In this document: piece after piece, positions 1 through 6,902 of the stretch
How positions within the stretch are numbered: position 1 is the first letter of the stretch
Layout of the letters: every line of letters begins with the position of its first letter
NCBI GenBank assembly: GCA_947567585.1
Contig: CANONE010000060.1
Coordinates: 1 to 12,578 of the forward strand
DNA length: 12,578 nt
Origin: an uncultured Clostridia bacterium
GTDB lineage: Bacteria > Bacillota > Clostridia > Oscillospirales > Acutalibacteraceae
Direction: 5' to 3'
Made by a program: the position numbers and the translations under genes
Notes under the pieces: generated by a model
What the model saw: the letters and a program-made list of their open reading frames with translations, nothing else
What the model was told of the DNA's origin: nothing
The model's database searches: none

Positions 1-13
1 CTTCTTCCAACGC

Positions 14-35
14 ACGCTTCGCGTATATTATACCA
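14..35 (-). promoter_or_regulatory. Extended -10 promoter fused to a short palindrome (degenerate copy)
   Basis: Read on the minus strand this is TGG-TATAAT (TATAAT at 32-27) followed at once by ACGC-GAA-GCGT (24-14). The layout is the same as in the two longer modules at 3686-3716 and 3785-3815: an extended -10, then a hyphenated palindrome with a three-base centre. No good -35 box is seen 17 bases upstream. It would drive a leftward gene outside the window. Assigning it to the same family as the other two is an inference from layout and partial identity. Confidence 0.5.
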
Positions 36-94
36 CGAAAGCCCCATCATTTTATTAACAAGCTTTTAATATTTCCTTCCTCCAAGGACTTTTT

Positions 95-757
95 CTACGA
101 AAAAAGCGGGCGCTCCTGAGAAACGAGCGAAATCTTCCCCTTGTCGATCCAATGAATCCGCCCTGTATGGGAAGCTTCGCCTTTTGTCACAAAAATAGCG
201 CTGTTATCCTCCATGGCGCAAATGGGCAGCTCCATGGAAATGTCCAATAAGCTTGAGAGCACCCGCTGGTCTTCCGGGTCAAAATGCGGCTTCACCGTAA
301 TATCTGCCAAACCCAGGCCGTCATACAGCGCTGGGGATTCCTTGGTGTCCAGAGAACGCTTGGCCATATTGATGGCCCCGGCGCTGACGCCCAATACAGC
401 TGCGGCGGATTCGCGAATAACCGCATCCAGCCCCATGCCGCGTATCAGCCGCCATTGCAGCCCCGGATGACCGCCCATAAGAAACAGGCAGGACGCCTCC
501 CTTATCAGCCCCGCGGCCTCGGAAGCCTCTGTCCGGCTGTCCACTACATGGCGCTGTGCAAAAGACAGGCCATATTCCAGGAACATTTGGTACATACCGG
601 CTGCATCGCTGTCATTTCTTCCACGGTCCTCCGGCCAGGCGCTTACGAAAACAAGGCTGTCCCGGCGGGCCAGCTCTCCGCCCAGCCGCTCTGCCACTTG
701 CGGCGGAAAGCGCCGGTCCGGAAAGCCGCTGAAAAAGCCTAACAGACGGCGTTCCAT
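95..757 (-). CDS. S51 family serine peptidase (peptidase E / cyanophycinase-like)
   Basis: This 220-residue protein has the class I glutamine-amidotransferase-like fold signature of peptidase family S51. The nucleophile elbow GVSAGAIN places the likely catalytic Ser at residue 125, preceded by a GGHPG turn (95-99). A KPHFDP motif supplies the likely catalytic His158. Length fits the family (about 220-240 residues). No signal peptide is seen, so it should be cytosolic. Characterised S51 members are aspartyl dipeptidases (PepE) or cyanophycinases; the substrate here cannot be told from sequence. It is the last gene of the leftward cvpA-pgsA operon: its ribosome site (AGGAGG) lies immediately after the pgsA stop, and the start is 16 bases downstream of that stop. 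No convincing terminator follows. Confidence 0.82.
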   Translation of the reverse strand: MERRLLGFFSGFPDRRFPPQVAERLGGELARRDSLVFVSAWPEDRGRNDSDAAGMYQMFLEYGLSFAQRHVVDSRTEASEAAGLIREASCLFLMGGHPGLQWRLIRGMGLDAVIRESAAAVLGVSAGAINMAKRSLDTKESPALYDGLGLADITVKPHFDPEDQRVLSSLLDISMELPICAMEDNSAIFVTKGEASHTGRIHWIDKGKISLVSQERPLFS

Positions 758-773
758 ATTTAATAAACCTCCT

Positions 774-1382
774 TTACGGTTCCCTTCTCTTCTTATCCGT
801 CCCCTGCTCTTCCCCCCGTAAAATCCGCAGAAAAATCTGGAAATACTTTACCGCCGCATAGGCCATCATCACGCCAGTAACGCCCAGCAGGCCGTAGGCC
901 CAGAGGTTGAAGGTATCCTGCTTCATCAGCCCCATGGCGTCCATGGTCACAATGGCCGCCACCGACACATAGAACATCACCGTGGCCACCTTGCCATACC
1001 ATTTGGCGGCGCAGGGGCGCTTGTGCTTTTTCAGCAGCACCGCCCCGCAGCACAGCATCAGGAGCTCTTTTAAGATGAACAGCAGCAGAAAAGGCCGGAT
1101 TGCCGGGAAACGAATGGCGACGCACAGCGCCACCACTCCCTGGGTCAGCTTGTCGGCAACGGGGTCCAGCATTTTCCCCAGCTCCGTAATTTGATTGAAC
1201 CGGCGGGCGACAAAGCCGTCCAGCATGTCGGTAAGGCCGGAAACCAGCAAAAGCGTAATGGCCGCCATAAGATGGCCCTTTAAATAAGCTGTGGCGAAAA
1301 AGGGCACAATCACAATCCGCAGCGCCGACATGGCGTTGGGAACGGTCCATATATTTTGAGTGGGGCGATTCTCCTGGGGCAT
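774..1382 (-). CDS. pgsA: CDP-diacylglycerol-glycerol-3-phosphate 3-phosphatidyltransferase
   Basis: This is a phospholipid synthesis enzyme. It transfers a phosphatidyl group from CDP-diacylglycerol to glycerol-3-phosphate, the committed step to phosphatidylglycerol, in the inner face of the membrane. The 202-residue product carries the complete CDP-alcohol phosphotransferase signature DG-x2-AR-x8-G-x3-D-x3-D, with D55, G56, A59, R60, G69, D73 and D77. Several hydrophobic segments surround it (about 22-50, 82-115, 125-190), as the family requires. I chose the ATG at 1382 because an AGGAAAGG site lies about 8 bases upstream. A longer open frame reaches back into cvpA, but its amino-terminal part is the out-of-frame image of cvpA and is not conserved-looking. 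Another phosphatidyltransferase with an alcohol acceptor is possible, but the pgsA call is the simplest. Confidence 0.88.
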   Translation of the reverse strand: MPQENRPTQNIWTVPNAMSALRIVIVPFFATAYLKGHLMAAITLLLVSGLTDMLDGFVARRFNQITELGKMLDPVADKLTQGVVALCVAIRFPAIRPFLLLFILKELLMLCCGAVLLKKHKRPCAAKWYGKVATVMFYVSVAAIVTMDAMGLMKQDTFNLWAYGLLGVTGVMMAYAAVKYFQIFLRILRGEEQGTDKKRREP

Positions 1383-1444
1383 GGGTTTTTCCTTTCCTTT
1401 TTGCATCTTCATTTCTGCCGGTGTACCGGCTTTCCCGGCCCCGC

Positions 1445-2143
1445 TCATCCAAAAAGCCCTCCCAGAGGGTTCATGTTTACAAACAGCCCCGCGATCACAG
1501 ACTGCTCCAGGGCGCTGTCCACCTGGCTGCTGGTAGCCGGGTCCAGCATGGGGGTGAATACCAATACGGCCGCGATAACGATCCAGACGGTGAACACAGC
1601 CAACAGGAACCCAAACACGCCGCCTAAAAGGCCGTCCAGCTGGCTGATAACCGGCAGGCGCAGCATATGCCCCACCATGGAGGCCAGCAGCCGCACCAAA
1701 GTCATCAAGAGGCAAAAGAGCACGATGACGCAGAGCACCTTCAGAAAGCTGACGAATACAGGGGCCAGATAGTCGGTCATCATGGCGGCCGCCTGACTGG
1801 ACTGGGCCGTAATTCCACCGCTGATGGACTCCGCCGTGACGCCCGCGCTCTCCAAGGCCCGCAGCAAAAATTCCGGCAGCGAGTCCAGCACCTGTTGGGC
1901 CGCGGATTGAGAGGCGCTCCCGCCCAGCGCTAAAATGGAGGTGTTGATTTTTTGGGTTAAGGCTTCCCGGAACAGGGCGTCAAACAGCCACTGAGCCAGC
2001 GCCCCGCCTAAAACGGAGGAAAGCACCGCCGCAATCACCGAACCTAAAAAATGCACTACGGACCGTATGAATCCCCGGTGTATCCCGATAAAGACGCACA
2101 GAAGACAAACGCCTAAAATAATCCCGTCCAAAACATAGCCCAC
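1445..2143 (-). CDS. CvpA family membrane protein
   Basis: The 232-residue protein begins with the typical CvpA opening (a hydrophobic helix, then GIHRGFIRSVV at about 20-30) and has four predicted membrane segments. The last pair (about 112-140 and 150-185) is separated by the short SMVGHMLRLPVISQLDG-type linker common in the family. CvpA was named for a role in colicin V production, but in most bacteria its function is unclear; links to cell envelope and septum processes are proposed. I place the start at the GTG (2143-2141), with GAAGGCGGG upstream; an ATG two bases earlier is out of frame. Promoter 2180-2208 lies upstream and pgsA follows 62 bases downstream, so the gene heads the cvpA-pgsA-peptidase operon. 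Confidence 0.82.
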   Translation of the reverse strand: MGYVLDGIILGVCLLCVFIGIHRGFIRSVVHFLGSVIAAVLSSVLGGALAQWLFDALFREALTQKINTSILALGGSASQSAAQQVLDSLPEFLLRALESAGVTAESISGGITAQSSQAAAMMTDYLAPVFVSFLKVLCVIVLFCLLMTLVRLLASMVGHMLRLPVISQLDGLLGGVFGFLLAVFTVWIVIAAVLVFTPMLDPATSSQVDSALEQSVIAGLFVNMNPLGGLFG

Positions 2144-2179
2144 ATGAATCCCGCCTTCTCACATAATCTCATCTTGGCT

Positions 2180-2208
2180 ATTGTATCACATTTTTCCCCA
2201 GCCCACAA
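2180..2208 (-). promoter_or_regulatory. SigA-type promoter of the cvpA-pgsA-peptidase operon
   Basis: On the minus strand TTGTGG (2208-2203) is followed by a 17-base spacer and TACAAT (2185-2180), with a TG extended -10 dinucleotide one base before the -10. The start codon of cvpA is about 37 bases downstream of the -10. The -35 matches only the TTG half of the consensus, so the extended -10 probably compensates. Confidence 0.65.
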
Positions 2209-2234
2209 GAGCTATCCCCTTACAGTTCTCTTTC

Positions 2235-2272
2235 GAAAAAACAAAGGCCACGGGACGCTGCCCCGCGGCTTT
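2235..2272 (-). terminator. Rho-independent terminator of the DUF5711 gene
   Basis: Read leftward, AAAG-CCGCGGG pairs with CCCGTGG-C-CTTT (one GU pair and one bulged C) around the loop GCAGCGT, followed by TTTGTTTTTT. It lies about 57 bases past the DUF5711 stop and just before the cvpA promoter, which separates the two transcription units. Confidence 0.8.
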
Positions 2273-2329
2273 CACGCTTCTTTCCGGCTCCATGCCGGCG
2301 GAGTCCAGGGCTTACAAGGCGGGGACTGT

Positions 2330-3655
2330 CTATCCCACCTCCACCACGCGCACTTCGCTGACGCCCAATATATAGGCTTTTCGTTCGCTGCTTAAGGCCA
2401 GGTTTTTGGCGTCCGCGCCGGCGTCCGCCCGGCCCAGCTCCGCGCCGGTGTAGTAGTCCAGGAACACCGCCTCGCCGCCAGCCAGCAAACCCGCCGTGCC
2501 GCCGGACACGGAAATGGCCTCGATACGCTTGTCCATCTCGACTTTCAAAGGGTTGGTTTCCCCCAGAGCCTCCCCACCGTTTACCACCATCAGGCTGCTG
2601 GGGCCGGCATGTTCATAGGCGGAAATGGAGAGGAAGGCCCGCCCCGCGTCCAGCTGGAACGCCGTAAGCTGGCGGCCCTGGTAGTCGTATTCCGAAAACT
2701 GTAGCTCGGACGCCTTGCCGGTTACCAGCGCCGCGTCCCCCACGCCGTAAATGACGCCGTTCTCGCCCCAATAGGCGTCCAGCAGCATGTTCCCCCGGGT
2801 TTCATACTGGGCCAGGGGCTCTGTCTGCATAAAGTCGAACACCATCAGCTTGGAAACCATTTCCCCCTTGTCGCTGCGCACGGTGCAGACCACGCCCTGA
2901 GATCCGTCCTGGTTGAGCGCGGCGGCGGTTATGTAATCGTCGGCAAAGGGGTATTCATACTGCAAGCTGCCGTTTTTTAAGTAAACCTCCAACCGGGAGG
3001 CGCCATAGCTGCCGGAAAGCCCTAAAGCGAACTTGCCGTTGGGCGCCGCGCAGCCGCAGATAATGTCCTCCTGCGCCACGCCGGAAACAGAAACCTCCAT
3101 GCCGGAGAGCACTGTATAGCCCGTGCTGCCGGAGTTGTACATCAGGAACTGTCCCCCGGCGGATTTCAGCACCGGCTGGTTTAAATTATGCCGCAGAGAC
3201 AGCGCCTCCTTCCCCTCGGCATTGACCATGGAAAGAGCCGTATTACTCAGCAGAACGGCGGAGCCGCTATATTCCATAAAATTCCTGCTAAGCACATTGG
3301 AGCCCGTAATAGGCGCCGGGAAACCGTCGCCGCTTTCCTCTCCCAACACCTGGAGCTTGGCCCAGGCGGTGAGATTTTCCCAAGAAAGGTATTCCCGGTT
3401 GATCCACAGCCCTAAAGCGATAATCACCGCTACCAGCACAAGGGAAATGGTATAAACGGCCTTGGGAATCACCCAGCGCCGCCGGAGCTTCTCCGCCTCC
3501 GGGCTTTCCCCCGGGGGGCTCTGTTCCTCCCCCCGCTCCTCTTCCTCCTCATATTCGTATTCCGCGCGGGCCTCTTTCCAGTCCCTCCCATGCTGGGGCT
3601 GATAATCCCTTAACTGAATGACCTTGGTTTCCTGTTCCCTGTCATGCTTGCCCAT
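2330..3655 (-). CDS. DUF5711 family single-pass membrane protein
   Basis: The 441-residue protein has three parts. Residues 1-60 form a charged cytoplasmic region with a very acidic Glu/Tyr stretch (about 28-46). One transmembrane helix follows (about 62-84, rich in Val, Ile and Leu) after a basic KLRRR patch. A large extracytoplasmic beta-rich domain (90-441) contains recurring strand-turn units such as GSNVLSRN, GSAVLLSN and GGQFLMYNSG, suggesting a beta-propeller-like fold. This layout matches DUF5711, a family of unknown function in Clostridia. Start ATG 3655 has GGAGGT 11 bases upstream. An upstream in-frame start at 3808 would translate the promoter repeats and is rejected. The gene appears monocistronic, with its own terminator, and is read from the promoters at 3708-3716 and/or 3807-3835. 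Confidence 0.75.
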   Translation of the reverse strand: MGKHDREQETKVIQLRDYQPQHGRDWKEARAEYEYEEEEERGEEQSPPGESPEAEKLRRRWVIPKAVYTISLVLVAVIIALGLWINREYLSWENLTAWAKLQVLGEESGDGFPAPITGSNVLSRNFMEYSGSAVLLSNTALSMVNAEGKEALSLRHNLNQPVLKSAGGQFLMYNSGSTGYTVLSGMEVSVSGVAQEDIICGCAAPNGKFALGLSGSYGASRLEVYLKNGSLQYEYPFADDYITAAALNQDGSQGVVCTVRSDKGEMVSKLMVFDFMQTEPLAQYETRGNMLLDAYWGENGVIYGVGDAALVTGKASELQFSEYDYQGRQLTAFQLDAGRAFLSISAYEHAGPSSLMVVNGGEALGETNPLKVEMDKRIEAISVSGGTAGLLAGGEAVFLDYYTGAELGRADAGADAKNLALSSERKAYILGVSEVRVVEVG

Positions 3656-3685
3656 CCGCCAAAAGCACCTCCAAAAGTCAAAGTA

Positions 3686-3716
3686 TCCGGATGTACGCTC
3701 TGCGTACATTATACCA
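3686..3716 (-). repeat. 31-bp direct repeat, copy 1: extended -10 plus palindrome
   Basis: This sequence is identical over 31 bases to 3785-3815. It contains the 19-base palindrome ATGTACGC-TCT-GCGTACAT (3691-3709), which overlaps TGG-TATAAT on the minus strand (3716-3708). The left palindrome half merges with the -10 box, so the predicted transcription start (about 3701) falls near the palindrome centre. That placement suits a protein operator better than an RNA hairpin, because the transcript would lack one arm. The sequence at the -35 position is poor (GAAAAC). Confidence 0.8.
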
Positions 3717-3727
3717 TAAATCTGATG

Positions 3728-3787
3728 GGAGTTTTCCGGTGCTTTCGCAAAGCGAAAGACGGCCGCTTCGCGGACGAGGGAAACTCC
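3728..3787. repeat. Nested inverted repeats (cruciform / three-way junction)
   Basis: Outer arms GGAGTTTTCC (3728-3737) and GGGAAACTCC (3778-3787) pair with one mismatch. They enclose two perfect hairpins with three-base loops: CTTTCGC-AAA-GCGAAAG (3742-3758) and CCGC-TTC-GCGG (3763-3773). The set lies between the two 31-bp repeats and would be the 5' leader of RNA started at the upstream copy. It could be a regulatory leader or a small repeat element; there is no coding potential. Confidence 0.65.
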
Positions 3788-3835
3788 GGATGTACGCTCT
3801 GCGTACATTATACCACAAGCTTCCCCACATGTCTA
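3785..3835 (-). promoter_or_regulatory. Upstream promoter of the DUF5711 gene with 31-bp repeat copy 2
   Basis: On the minus strand TAGACA (3835-3830, five of six against TTGACA), a spacer of exactly 17 bases and TATAAT (3812-3807) with a TGG extended -10 make a near-consensus promoter. The bases 3785-3815 are the second perfect copy of the 31-bp repeat, including the palindrome ATGTACGC-N3-GCGTACAT (3790-3808). The DUF5711 start lies about 150 bases downstream, so the leader RNA would contain the nested hairpins and the second promoter copy. Confidence 0.8.
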
Positions 3836-3848
3836 CCAGCCCGCCGGC

Positions 3849-3880
3849 CTTATGCACCAGGCGCGCGCCAGGCGCATAAG
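3849..3880. repeat. 32-bp near-perfect palindrome
   Basis: CTTATGC at 3849-3855 and GCATAAG at 3874-3880 bracket a GC-rich centre around GCGCGC. In total 28 of 32 positions are self-complementary. It sits in the divergent region between the DUF5711 promoter and the lysozyme gene. No T-run follows, so it is not an intrinsic terminator. An operator or a repeated extragenic palindrome are both possible. Confidence 0.65.
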
Positions 3881-3904
3881 CTGAAATAACCGAAAAGGAA
3901 ATCC

Positions 3905-3940
3905 GGCCTTCAGGGCCTGTATTCATAGGCGCTGAAGGCC
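3905..3940. repeat. Stable hairpin in the lysozyme leader
   Basis: GGCCTTCAG (3905-3913) pairs with CTGAAGGCC (3932-3940). After one mismatch the stem continues GCCT/AGGC around the loop GTATTCAT. It ends 21 bases before the lysozyme start codon and could occlude or set off the ribosome site. No T-run follows on the plus strand. Confidence 0.65.
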
Positions 3941-3961
3941 AGCAGGAAAGGTGGGAGCCAG

Positions 3962-4822
3962 TTGGCGGGTTATCTGGCTACCGGGATTGATATCTCGGAG
4001 TTCAATGGAAACGTGGACATTGCCGCGCTAAAAGGAAAGGCCGACTTTGTTATCATCCGCTGCGGCTATGGCGGGGATTATGAAAACCAGGACGACAGCG
4101 AATATTGGGCCAATGTAAGAAAATGCCAGGCGGCGGGGATGCCCTTTGGGGTGTACCTCTACTCCTATGCCCGGAACTTAAATATGGCTCTAAGCGAGGC
4201 CCGGCACACCCTGCGGCTGGTCCGGGGGCTGCGCCCCCTATATGGGGTGTGGTACGACGTGGAAGACAGCACGCTGCCTACGGGGGAAGCGCTGATAGAC
4301 AACTGTCTGGCTTATTGGAAAGCCATAGAGGAGGGCGGCTACTACTGCGGACTATACGCCTCTCTTTACTGGATGGAAAACCGCCTAAACAGCCCCAGGC
4401 TAAAGGGCGTCGACCGCTGGGTAGCCCAGTGGAACTCCCAGCTGGACTACCCAGGGGCGGGAATCTGGCAGTACACGGACAGAGGCGTGATTAATGGGAA
4501 AACTTTTGATATGAACCGGGCTTTCAGGGATTACCCGGCCATAATAAGCAAGGGGGATTGGACAGATATGACGGCAGATGAGGTGAAGCGTCTGGCCCGG
4601 CAGGAGGCCCAGGCGGTGTACGACAAAAATGAGAGCAAATATAAAACCATCGGCGACGTGCCCCAGTGGGCCAGGGAGGCCGTGAAGGACGTGTACGAAA
4701 GGCTCAACCTGCTGGGCCCCCAAAACAATTCCCGCCTGGACGCCAGCGCCACCTATGTGAGGTCCCTCTATGTTGTGTCCAAGGTATTGGAATTGCTGGA
4801 CGAAAAACAAGCCAAAGAGTAA
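3962..4822 (+). CDS. GH25 family lysozyme (N-acetylmuramidase)
   Basis: This enzyme hydrolyses the beta-1,4 bond between N-acetylmuramic acid and N-acetylglucosamine in peptidoglycan. The GH25 barrel covers about residues 5-195. It starts GIDISEFNG (Asp10) and carries the active-site strand WYDVED with the DxE pair Asp99/Glu101, then AQWN (155-158), IWQYTD (168-173) and FDMN (182-185), all usual for the family. A C-terminal part (about 200-286) of Ala/Arg-rich helices and a VPQWAREAVKDVYERLNLL segment resembles wall-binding tails of clostridial phage endolysins. There is no signal peptide. The start is a TTG at 3962 preceded by AGGTGGGAG; no in-frame ATG precedes it. It stands alone, with no holin or phage genes nearby, so it may be a domesticated endolysin or a housekeeping autolysin. 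Confidence 0.85.
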   Translation: MAGYLATGIDISEFNGNVDIAALKGKADFVIIRCGYGGDYENQDDSEYWANVRKCQAAGMPFGVYLYSYARNLNMALSEARHTLRLVRGLRPLYGVWYDVEDSTLPTGEALIDNCLAYWKAIEEGGYYCGLYASLYWMENRLNSPRLKGVDRWVAQWNSQLDYPGAGIWQYTDRGVINGKTFDMNRAFRDYPAIISKGDWTDMTADEVKRLARQEAQAVYDKNESKYKTIGDVPQWAREAVKDVYERLNLLGPQNNSRLDASATYVRSLYVVSKVLELLDEKQAKE

Positions 4823-4828
4823 CTCAGC

Positions 4829-4860
4829 CCGCCGCCAGCCCCAGGCCATAAAGGCGGCGG
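4829..4860 (+). terminator. GC-rich hairpin after the lysozyme gene
   Basis: CCGCCGCC (4829-4836) pairs perfectly with GGCGGCGG (4853-4860) seven bases after the stop codon. No U-run follows, so it is either a factor-dependent terminator or an RNA-stabilising 3' hairpin rather than a classical intrinsic terminator. The rest of 4861-4948 shows nothing recognisable. Confidence 0.4.
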
Positions 4861-4948
4861 TATGGACCCGGCAATAAGCGCGGCGGCGGAAGTTTTAGGC
4901 CGAAGCCCTTAAGGTCTTAAAAACCCTCTACCATTTTGCGGAAAAGCA

Positions 4949-4957
4949 TGATATAAT
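4949..4957 (+). promoter_or_regulatory. Extended -10 promoter for the asnB-cinA-gluQRS operon
   Basis: TGA-TATAAT (TG at 4949-4950, TATAAT at 4952-4957) is a full extended -10 box. No clear -35 lies 17 bases upstream, which is tolerated by extended -10 promoters. The asnB start lies about 110 bases downstream, leaving a structured leader. Confidence 0.65.
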
Positions 4958-4986
4958 AGCTTTTACTAGGAGGGGCTCGCCGCCCT

Positions 4987-5056
4987 GGGCCAAGGGACAT
5001 GCCTTGGTCCTTTCAACCTATATTACTGCGCAAAGAATGCCGGAAACGGCTTTAGG
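4987..5056 (+). promoter_or_regulatory. Structured asnB leader
   Basis: GGGCCAAGG (4987-4995) pairs with CCTTGGTCC (5002-5010) around the loop GACATG and is followed by TTTC, a weak terminator-like tail. A second small hairpin, GCCG-GAAA-CGGC with a GNRA tetraloop, lies just before the AGGAGG ribosome site of asnB. No T-box sequence (TGGNACCGCG type) is seen. Whether this leader attenuates asnB is unknown. Confidence 0.45.
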
Positions 5057-5066
5057 AGGATAGGAA

Positions 5067-6884
5067 ATGTGTGGATTTGTTGGTTTTGCAGGAGACCCGA
5101 ACGAAGGGGCGCTGCACTCTATGGCGGACGCCATCGCTCACCGGGGGCCCGACGACGCGGATTACTATATGGACGAGAACGTCTCCCTGGGCTTCCGGCG
5201 GCTGTCTATTATTGATTTGGAGGGCGGGCGCCAGCCGATCCTCAATGAGGACGGCACAAAGGTGCTGGTTTTTAACGGTGAAATTTACAATTACCGGGAT
5301 ATAAGAGAGGACCTTCTAAAGGCGGGACACGTCTTTAAAACCGCCGCCGACAGCGAGGTAGCGCTCCACGGCTATGAGGAGTATGGGCCGGACTTGCTAA
5401 ACCGGCTGCGGGGCATGTTCGCCTTTGTAATCTGGGATAAGAAAAAGAAGGAGCTCTTTGGGGTCCGGGACTTCTTTGGCATTAAGCCCCTCTACTATGC
5501 GAAGATGGGAGATACCTTTTTCTTTGGTTCAGAGATCAAGAGCTTTCTCCGCCATCCAGATTTCCACAAGGAGCTGAACCCCCGGGCCTTGGAAAGCTAT
5601 CTGAGCTTTCAGTACTCCCCGGGGCCGGAGACTTTCTTTCAGGACGTTTACAAGCTGCCCCCGGCCCACTACTTCCTCTACCGGAACGGAAAACTGGATC
5701 TGACCCGGTACTGGCTGCCGGAATTCCACCCGGACGAAAGCAAGAGCCTGGACCAGTGGGTGGACGCCATTGAAAAGGTGTTCGACAACAGCGTGGAGGC
5801 GCACAAGGTCAGCGACGTGGAGGTGGGGTGTTTTCTGTCATCCGGGGTGGATTCCAGCTATGTGGCCTGCTCGGCCAACGTGGACAAGACCTTTACCGTA
5901 GGCTTTGACAACGGGGAAAAGTATAACGAGATCAGCTATGCCAAGGGCCTTTCGGAGCTGATCCCTGTAAAAAATATCAGCAAAGTGATCACCCCGGAGG
6001 AATTTTGGGGGACCTTCCCGAAGATCCAGTACCACATGGACGAGCCCCTGGCGGACCCTTCCGCCGTGGCCCTGTACTTTGTGTGCAACATCGCCAGCCA
6101 GCACCTGAAGGTGGTGCTCTCCGGCGAGGGGGCGGACGAGATTTTCGGCGGGTACAACATCTATAAGGAGCCCCTGGAGTGCGCCTGGTATGACAGGATC
6201 CCCTTTCCCATCCGCCGGCTCATCGGCAAAGCGGCCGGACTGCTGCCCGCCCATCGGGGGCTGAACTTCCTGGTCCGCCGGGGAAAGCGGCTGGAAGAGC
6301 GGTTTATCGGCAACGCCTATATGTTTACCGAAAAACAGCGCCGGGAAATCCTCAAGCATCCGGTAAACGCCCCGGCTCCGCAAGCGCTGGTAAAGCCCTA
6401 TTACGACATGGTCAAGGACCGCGACCCCGTAACCAAAATGCAGTTTGTGGACCTTAACATGTGGATGGTAGGCGACATTCTTTTGAAAGCCGATAAAATG
6501 AGCATGGCCAATTCCCTGGAACTGCGGGTGCCCTTTTTAGACAAGGAAGTCATGGCGCTGGCCGGGGGCATTCCCCAGCGGTTCCGGGTGAATAAGGAGA
6601 ATACGAAGTTCGCCATGCGCAAGGCCGCCCTGCGCCGGATGCCGGAAAAGTGGGCGGACAAAAAAAAGCTGGGCTTCCCGGTGCCCACCCGGGTGTGGCT
6701 CCGGCAGGAGGAATACTACCAGAAGGTGAAGGAAGCCTTTACCGGGGAGACGGCGGAAAAATTTTTCCACACGGACAAGCTGGTAAAGCTTTTGGACGAC
6801 CACCGGGCGGGCAAGGCGGACAACAGCCGCCGGGTGTGGACGGTCTACGCCTTTTTGGTGTGGTATCACGCATATTTTGTATAA
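5067..6884 (+). CDS. asnB: Asparagine synthetase B (glutamine-hydrolysing)
   Basis: This enzyme makes asparagine from aspartate, ATP and glutamine in the cytosol. The 605-residue protein has the two expected domains. The N-terminal class II glutaminase (about 2-190) has nucleophile Cys2 after Met removal (MCGFVGF), HRGPDD (25-30), the NGEIYNY segment (70-76) and VRDFFGIKPLYY (133-144). The C-terminal synthetase (about 225-600) has the pyrophosphate loop SSGVDSS (258-264) and SGEGADEIFGGY (352-363). It is complete and of family length. The ATG at 5067 has AGGAGG seven bases upstream. It heads a probable operon with cinA, which follows after 18 bases. The closest alternative is an AsnB-like enzyme acting on cell-wall or other carboxylates; core asparagine synthetase is most likely. 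Confidence 0.93.
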   Translation: MCGFVGFAGDPNEGALHSMADAIAHRGPDDADYYMDENVSLGFRRLSIIDLEGGRQPILNEDGTKVLVFNGEIYNYRDIREDLLKAGHVFKTAADSEVALHGYEEYGPDLLNRLRGMFAFVIWDKKKKELFGVRDFFGIKPLYYAKMGDTFFFGSEIKSFLRHPDFHKELNPRALESYLSFQYSPGPETFFQDVYKLPPAHYFLYRNGKLDLTRYWLPEFHPDESKSLDQWVDAIEKVFDNSVEAHKVSDVEVGCFLSSGVDSSYVACSANVDKTFTVGFDNGEKYNEISYAKGLSELIPVKNISKVITPEEFWGTFPKIQYHMDEPLADPSAVALYFVCNIASQHLKVVLSGEGADEIFGGYNIYKEPLECAWYDRIPFPIRRLIGKAAGLLPAHRGLNFLVRRGKRLEERFIGNAYMFTEKQRREILKHPVNAPAPQALVKPYYDMVKDRDPVTKMQFVDLNMWMVGDILLKADKMSMANSLELRVPFLDKEVMALAGGIPQRFRVNKENTKFAMRKAALRRMPEKWADKKKLGFPVPTRVWLRQEEYYQKVKEAFTGETAEKFFHTDKLVKLLDDHRAGKADNSRRVWTVYAFLVWYHAYFV

Positions 6885-6902
6885 GGAAGGCAGGAAAAAC
6901 CA

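Noticed and set aside
3656..3808. 51-residue N-terminal extension of the DUF5711 protein
   Set aside because: It would translate both promoter repeats (the same MYAERTSG peptide twice). The ATG at 3655 has a good ribosome site and starts the recognisable protein.
3962..4822. Prophage or lysis cassette
   Set aside because: Only the GH25 lysozyme is present; there is no holin, structural or integrase gene beside it, and the flanks are housekeeping genes.
4999..5055. Short leader peptide of 18 codons before asnB
   Set aside because: The ATG lies in a hairpin loop with no correctly spaced ribosome site, and the codons show no asparagine run.
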